The notes beneath the pieces were generated by a model. It saw only the letters and a program-made list of their open reading frames with translations. It ran no database searches and had not been told where the DNA came from. Below are positions 60,810 through 64,000 of a stretch of DNA of 64,000 nucleotides, in pieces. Source of the stretch: Athripsodes cinereus (taxonomy: Eukaryota > Arthropoda > Insecta > Trichoptera > Leptoceridae); NCBI GenBank assembly GCA_947579605.1, contig OX388305.1, forward strand, positions 24,875,542 through 24,939,541, read 5' to 3'. Position numbers and translations under genes: made by a program. Each line of letters begins with the position of its first letter. Positions within the stretch are counted from its first letter, which is position 1.

Positions 60810-62565
60810 GCAAAAATACGTCCTATGTGAGTACACTATTTTTCTAAAATTTATTCTGCAACCAGAGTTGGTTTTTACTAGTGTAACATTATAAAGCATT
60901 GAAAAATTAGTAATGCTGAAATAATTATAATTTTATCATTACAACCCTGTCCAATAAATAGTAATACTACGAGTATGTGCACATTACTTTATAATACATA
61001 TAGGTACACATACAAATACACCTCTGTACGATAATATATAGTATAATGTACCTATACATTGAAGCAAGGAATCATTACTGGGAGGGTAGGTAGGTAGGTG
61101 AGCAAATACTACTTGAAGAGGTGGCTGATGTGGTACCTACTCACTCCATCCATCCATCCATACGCAACTATTAGTTTTGAGCTTTCCTCATCACTAGATA
61201 GGATGTAACGTGTAGGTACTTATCTTTATATATTATTTTATATCTACCCATATAATATACCTACTCATAAATACAGTGGAAATGCGATAGATCGGAGCTA
61301 TACAGGGGCACTGTGAAGTGAACATTTTAATTAAACTTTCGACTAGGTATGTGATATTATTATATTTCTGTCTGTTCATCTATATTCTATAATGTATCTA
61401 AATATATTTGACATATTTCTTCCACAAAAATTGATCTTTTATTAGATATTCATTATAGAGATGTATCTACTTATTTTTAAACATTGCAACATTTTCTATC
61501 GTATTTTTAATTTGATTACAGCATTATAAATTATAAAAATATTTATTATATAAAACATTTATTCTAAAAATATTTCGAATTACCTACTAGTTTCCGACCA
61601 TATTTAGATAAAGAAGATAGATAAAGATGACTGGTAATAAAAATAAAAAAAAAATATATATTGATTATCTTTTTTGAAAAATACAGACAACTTTCATTAT
61701 GTATAGGTACATCTACAGGCATTTTCTTATTTAATGTCAATGATTCTAAAATGATTTTATTGTTATGAACCAAAACAGAGTACATATATATATATTTTCT
61801 AAATATAATAGGTATGTAAAGTACATGTTCTATGAGAATTCAACAATATTCGCTGAAAACGAAAATGTCTATGAAATACTAGATAACAACTAGTCAAAAT
61901 TTAATTTGATTTCAAATGGAAATTCTAGCAATATTCTATTAATTAAATAGATTAAATAGGTAAATTACATATGCGGACTATTTTCAATAGCACATAAGTA
62001 ATAATAATAATAATATTTTCATCTCAGATAATCTAGGGTCCCAACTTTACCTATCAACCAATTAAATTCGATCACCAGGGTTCGACGGTACGTATAGAGG
62101 TCTGTTATTAGAGGTAGGTAGTCGTATCTACCGAGTATGTATCTCGGTACTTTTAGTGGTAGTTATTTGTACCCGGCATCTACCAACTCACCACCTCCTT
62201 CCATTATGTGCGCAACCACCTTCATTATTGTACTTGCGTTCAGATCTACCCACATACACAAAAGTATTTCGGTATTATTAATCCATGGTAGGTATTTTAC
62301 TTGTTATTACCGATATTATTAACTATGGAAAATAACAGAATAAAGGCATGCTTATACATGAAATGGGGAAATTGTATGTACTTATAATGACTAAATATAC
62401 TAATAAATTTGCAAGTTTTTGAGAATGTTACTTTCCATATTGTTTACATAGTGATGGCTTTCTCGTCATTATGTTGTAGGTGAACTCATTATTAAACAAT
62501 AATAAGGAATAATAATACACTTGCTACAGAATGGTGTAAGGATACTAAATACTTAACATAACATA
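60810..62565. other. AT-rich DNA without recognised features
   Basis: Short CCAT microsatellite near 61146-61162, otherwise unstructured. No gene seen. Confidence 0.4.
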
Positions 62566-62569
62566 ACAT

Positions 62570-62792
62570 GTACAGACAATTCACACATATCGAGCTAGTC
62601 CCAAACTAAGAGATGAATCTTGTATTATGGGTATTAAAGCGTCGATATACATATATACGATGCACTAAATACCTACATATACGACGATTTGAAAAAGGTC
62701 ATTCTTCACTTTGCCCTGGCCGAGAATCGAACCCGGGACCTCGTGACTCAAAGGCAAGAGCGTTACCTCCGCACCACACCGGCCGCCAAACT
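62570..62792 (-). mobile_element. SINE family B, second copy
   Basis: Reverse complement has the same head, B box GGGTTCGATTCTCGG and body ending GAATTGTCTGTACATG. It is shorter than the copy at 44793 because of internal deletion. Confidence 0.8.
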
Positions 62793-63267
62793 TGTAAACA
62801 GTATTGTGCCTGAAAGGTTTAAAATGAGTTTAAAAATCATTCTTCACGTAAGATTGTAGGGTATAGGGGTTAATCAATTTGTGAGATCTTTTGTTTGATT
62901 GTATAACCTTACAGAATGTGAGCTAAACAGTGAACTAACTGCATACAATAAACAAAAACACGTTTTGTTACTATTCAAAAAGAGTCACTCAGAATTGGTG
63001 GCACACATCATCGCTGAGTCGTCAATGTTTTCAATAAGAAATTGAAATATTGTTCATATTTATGAATGTTAATAAATAATCTTTCAATAAAATTAAAAAC
63101 TGCGAAAGACCTGTCATTTTGAATGGGGTATTAGTTCTGTGATTAGTACTGAAATAAAGTAGGTGGATATTTTGTATAATTCTTTATTTGGAAATCACGC
63201 ACAAGTTGATCTCTCTCTCTCTCTATATATCGTCCCTCTCGATTTTTGATCTCTTCTACGTATCTTA

Positions 63268-63487
63268 TACAGTATTATTATTATTATTATTTGGATGATT
63301 TGTAAAGCGCCGTTTTGTGAAAAAAATCCACCTCAAGGGCGCTCTTTGCTAACTAAGGTTGTGCTTGGATTATTCCGTGAGATTTCTTGAATAGATGAGT
63401 CTTCAGTTGGTTCTTGAAACGAGATATGTCCTGCGTTTCTCTGATCATTTGTGGAAGCCTGTTCCAGACTACAGGTGCATGTATGTA
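63268..63487 (-). pseudogene. CR1/L2-like LINE 3' end
   Basis: The - strand reads APVVWNRLPQMIRETQDISR, then FKNQLKTHLFKKSHG. A short 3' UTR with GGCGCTTTACAAATCATCC follows, ending in an ATT microsatellite (about 63270-63292). WNRLP...FK..LKTHLF plus a short repeat tail is characteristic of the CR1/L2 group. Confidence 0.8.
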
Positions 63488-63716
63488 CAGTATGTATGTA
63501 TGTTCAAGCCTACTCCTGAAAACTAAAAACAAACTAATGCCAAAAATACCCCCACGCCGTTAGTATTTCAAATCCTATTCATTATGTTATCTGCTCTATT
63601 ATTTTTGATATTTCTTTATTTATATTGTTTGTCTATTGATATAAATTGATAATTGAATTATTGTATTATCAAAGTTGTCATTTTTGACCGATGGTTCTTA
63701 GAGGAAGTTCAGGTTA

Positions 63717-63770
63717 AATTAATTATAAATAAAACACATACTGAATATGTGTTTTATTTATAATTAATTT
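63717..63770. repeat. AT-rich palindrome, ~25-bp arms
   Basis: AATTATAAATAAAACACATA and its inverse are separated by CTGAA. Could be a foldback remnant or a terminator-like hairpin; no gene is attached. Confidence 0.8.
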
Positions 63771-63819
63771 ATTGTATTATCCACTGTTGATACTTTTAAT
63801 ATCTGTTGTATCTTATATT

Positions 63820-63940
63820 TAGTTACTTACTTACTTTTCGGGTCTGGACTTCAGACCTTTTCACTCCAGTATGCAGCAGCCCACCAGCGTATATTGCTTT
63901 GTCATTTGCCATTTTTAGGTCATTCTCATACATGTTGTAT
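63820..63940 (-). pseudogene. Possible LINE 3' relic
   Basis: The - strand reads NDKAIYAGGLLHTGVKRSEV and ends in a TAAG repeat. It resembles the tail of a non-LTR element, but there is no diagnostic block. Confidence 0.3.
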
Positions 63941-64000
63941 CTATTGAAAAATAAATTAAAATAAAGAATCTATTCTACGTGATAGTAGCATCTTCTACAA

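Overview
The window is animal nuclear DNA, almost certainly from an insect. It is AT-rich, has canonical GT-AG introns, carries two recognisable insect genes, and is filled with insect-type mobile elements: hAT, mariner, pogo-like, piggyBac-like, Penelope-like, RTE/CR1-type LINE tails, tRNA-derived SINEs, and many palindromic MITE-like hairpins. The order is not resolved. The frequent palindrome GTAGGTACCTAC and the repeat load would fit a hemipteroid or lepidopteran genome, but this is inference.

Two host genes lie tail to tail. Fis1 (mitochondrial fission adaptor) is on the + strand, with four coding exons between 4932 and 11666 that give a complete 150-residue protein. Its first two introns are loaded with transposons. 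abrupt (ab), a BTB/C2H2 zinc-finger transcription factor, is on the - strand, with its start codon at 34796-34794. Seven common exons encode the N terminus, the BTB domain and a linker. They end at a phase-1 donor that is compatible with three different downstream zinc-finger cassettes: A (27383-27819), B (26698-26927) and C (five exons, 22202-23759). The three predicted products are 471, 402 and 700 residues, and each closes exactly in frame. This is the architecture of BTB loci such as broad, lola and fruitless. Cassette C is the form recognisable as canonical Abrupt.

Layout. 1-4600: nested repeats, including a decayed THAP-domain exon, a LINE tail, a hAT MITE with a perfect 8-bp target duplication, and a larger hAT-like insertion whose empty site survives in a related repeat at 10.7 kb. 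4932-11666: Fis1, with piggyBac-like, Penelope and pogo-like elements in intron 1 and a string of hAT insertions sharing one octamer in intron 2. 12.6-14.5 kb: a Helitron/HINE-like unit with a minisatellite core. 14.5-22.2 kb: AT-rich intergenic or 3' flanking DNA with a TIR-bounded minisatellite. 22.2-35.1 kb: abrupt. 35-64 kb: gene-poor upstream DNA with an intact mariner-superfamily transposon (40484-41779), several long hairpins, SINEs, LINE tails and a few GC-elevated patches that could be regulatory.

No bacterial operon, CRISPR array, rRNA or functional tRNA gene was seen. Most short open frames are chance frames or shadows of repeats.
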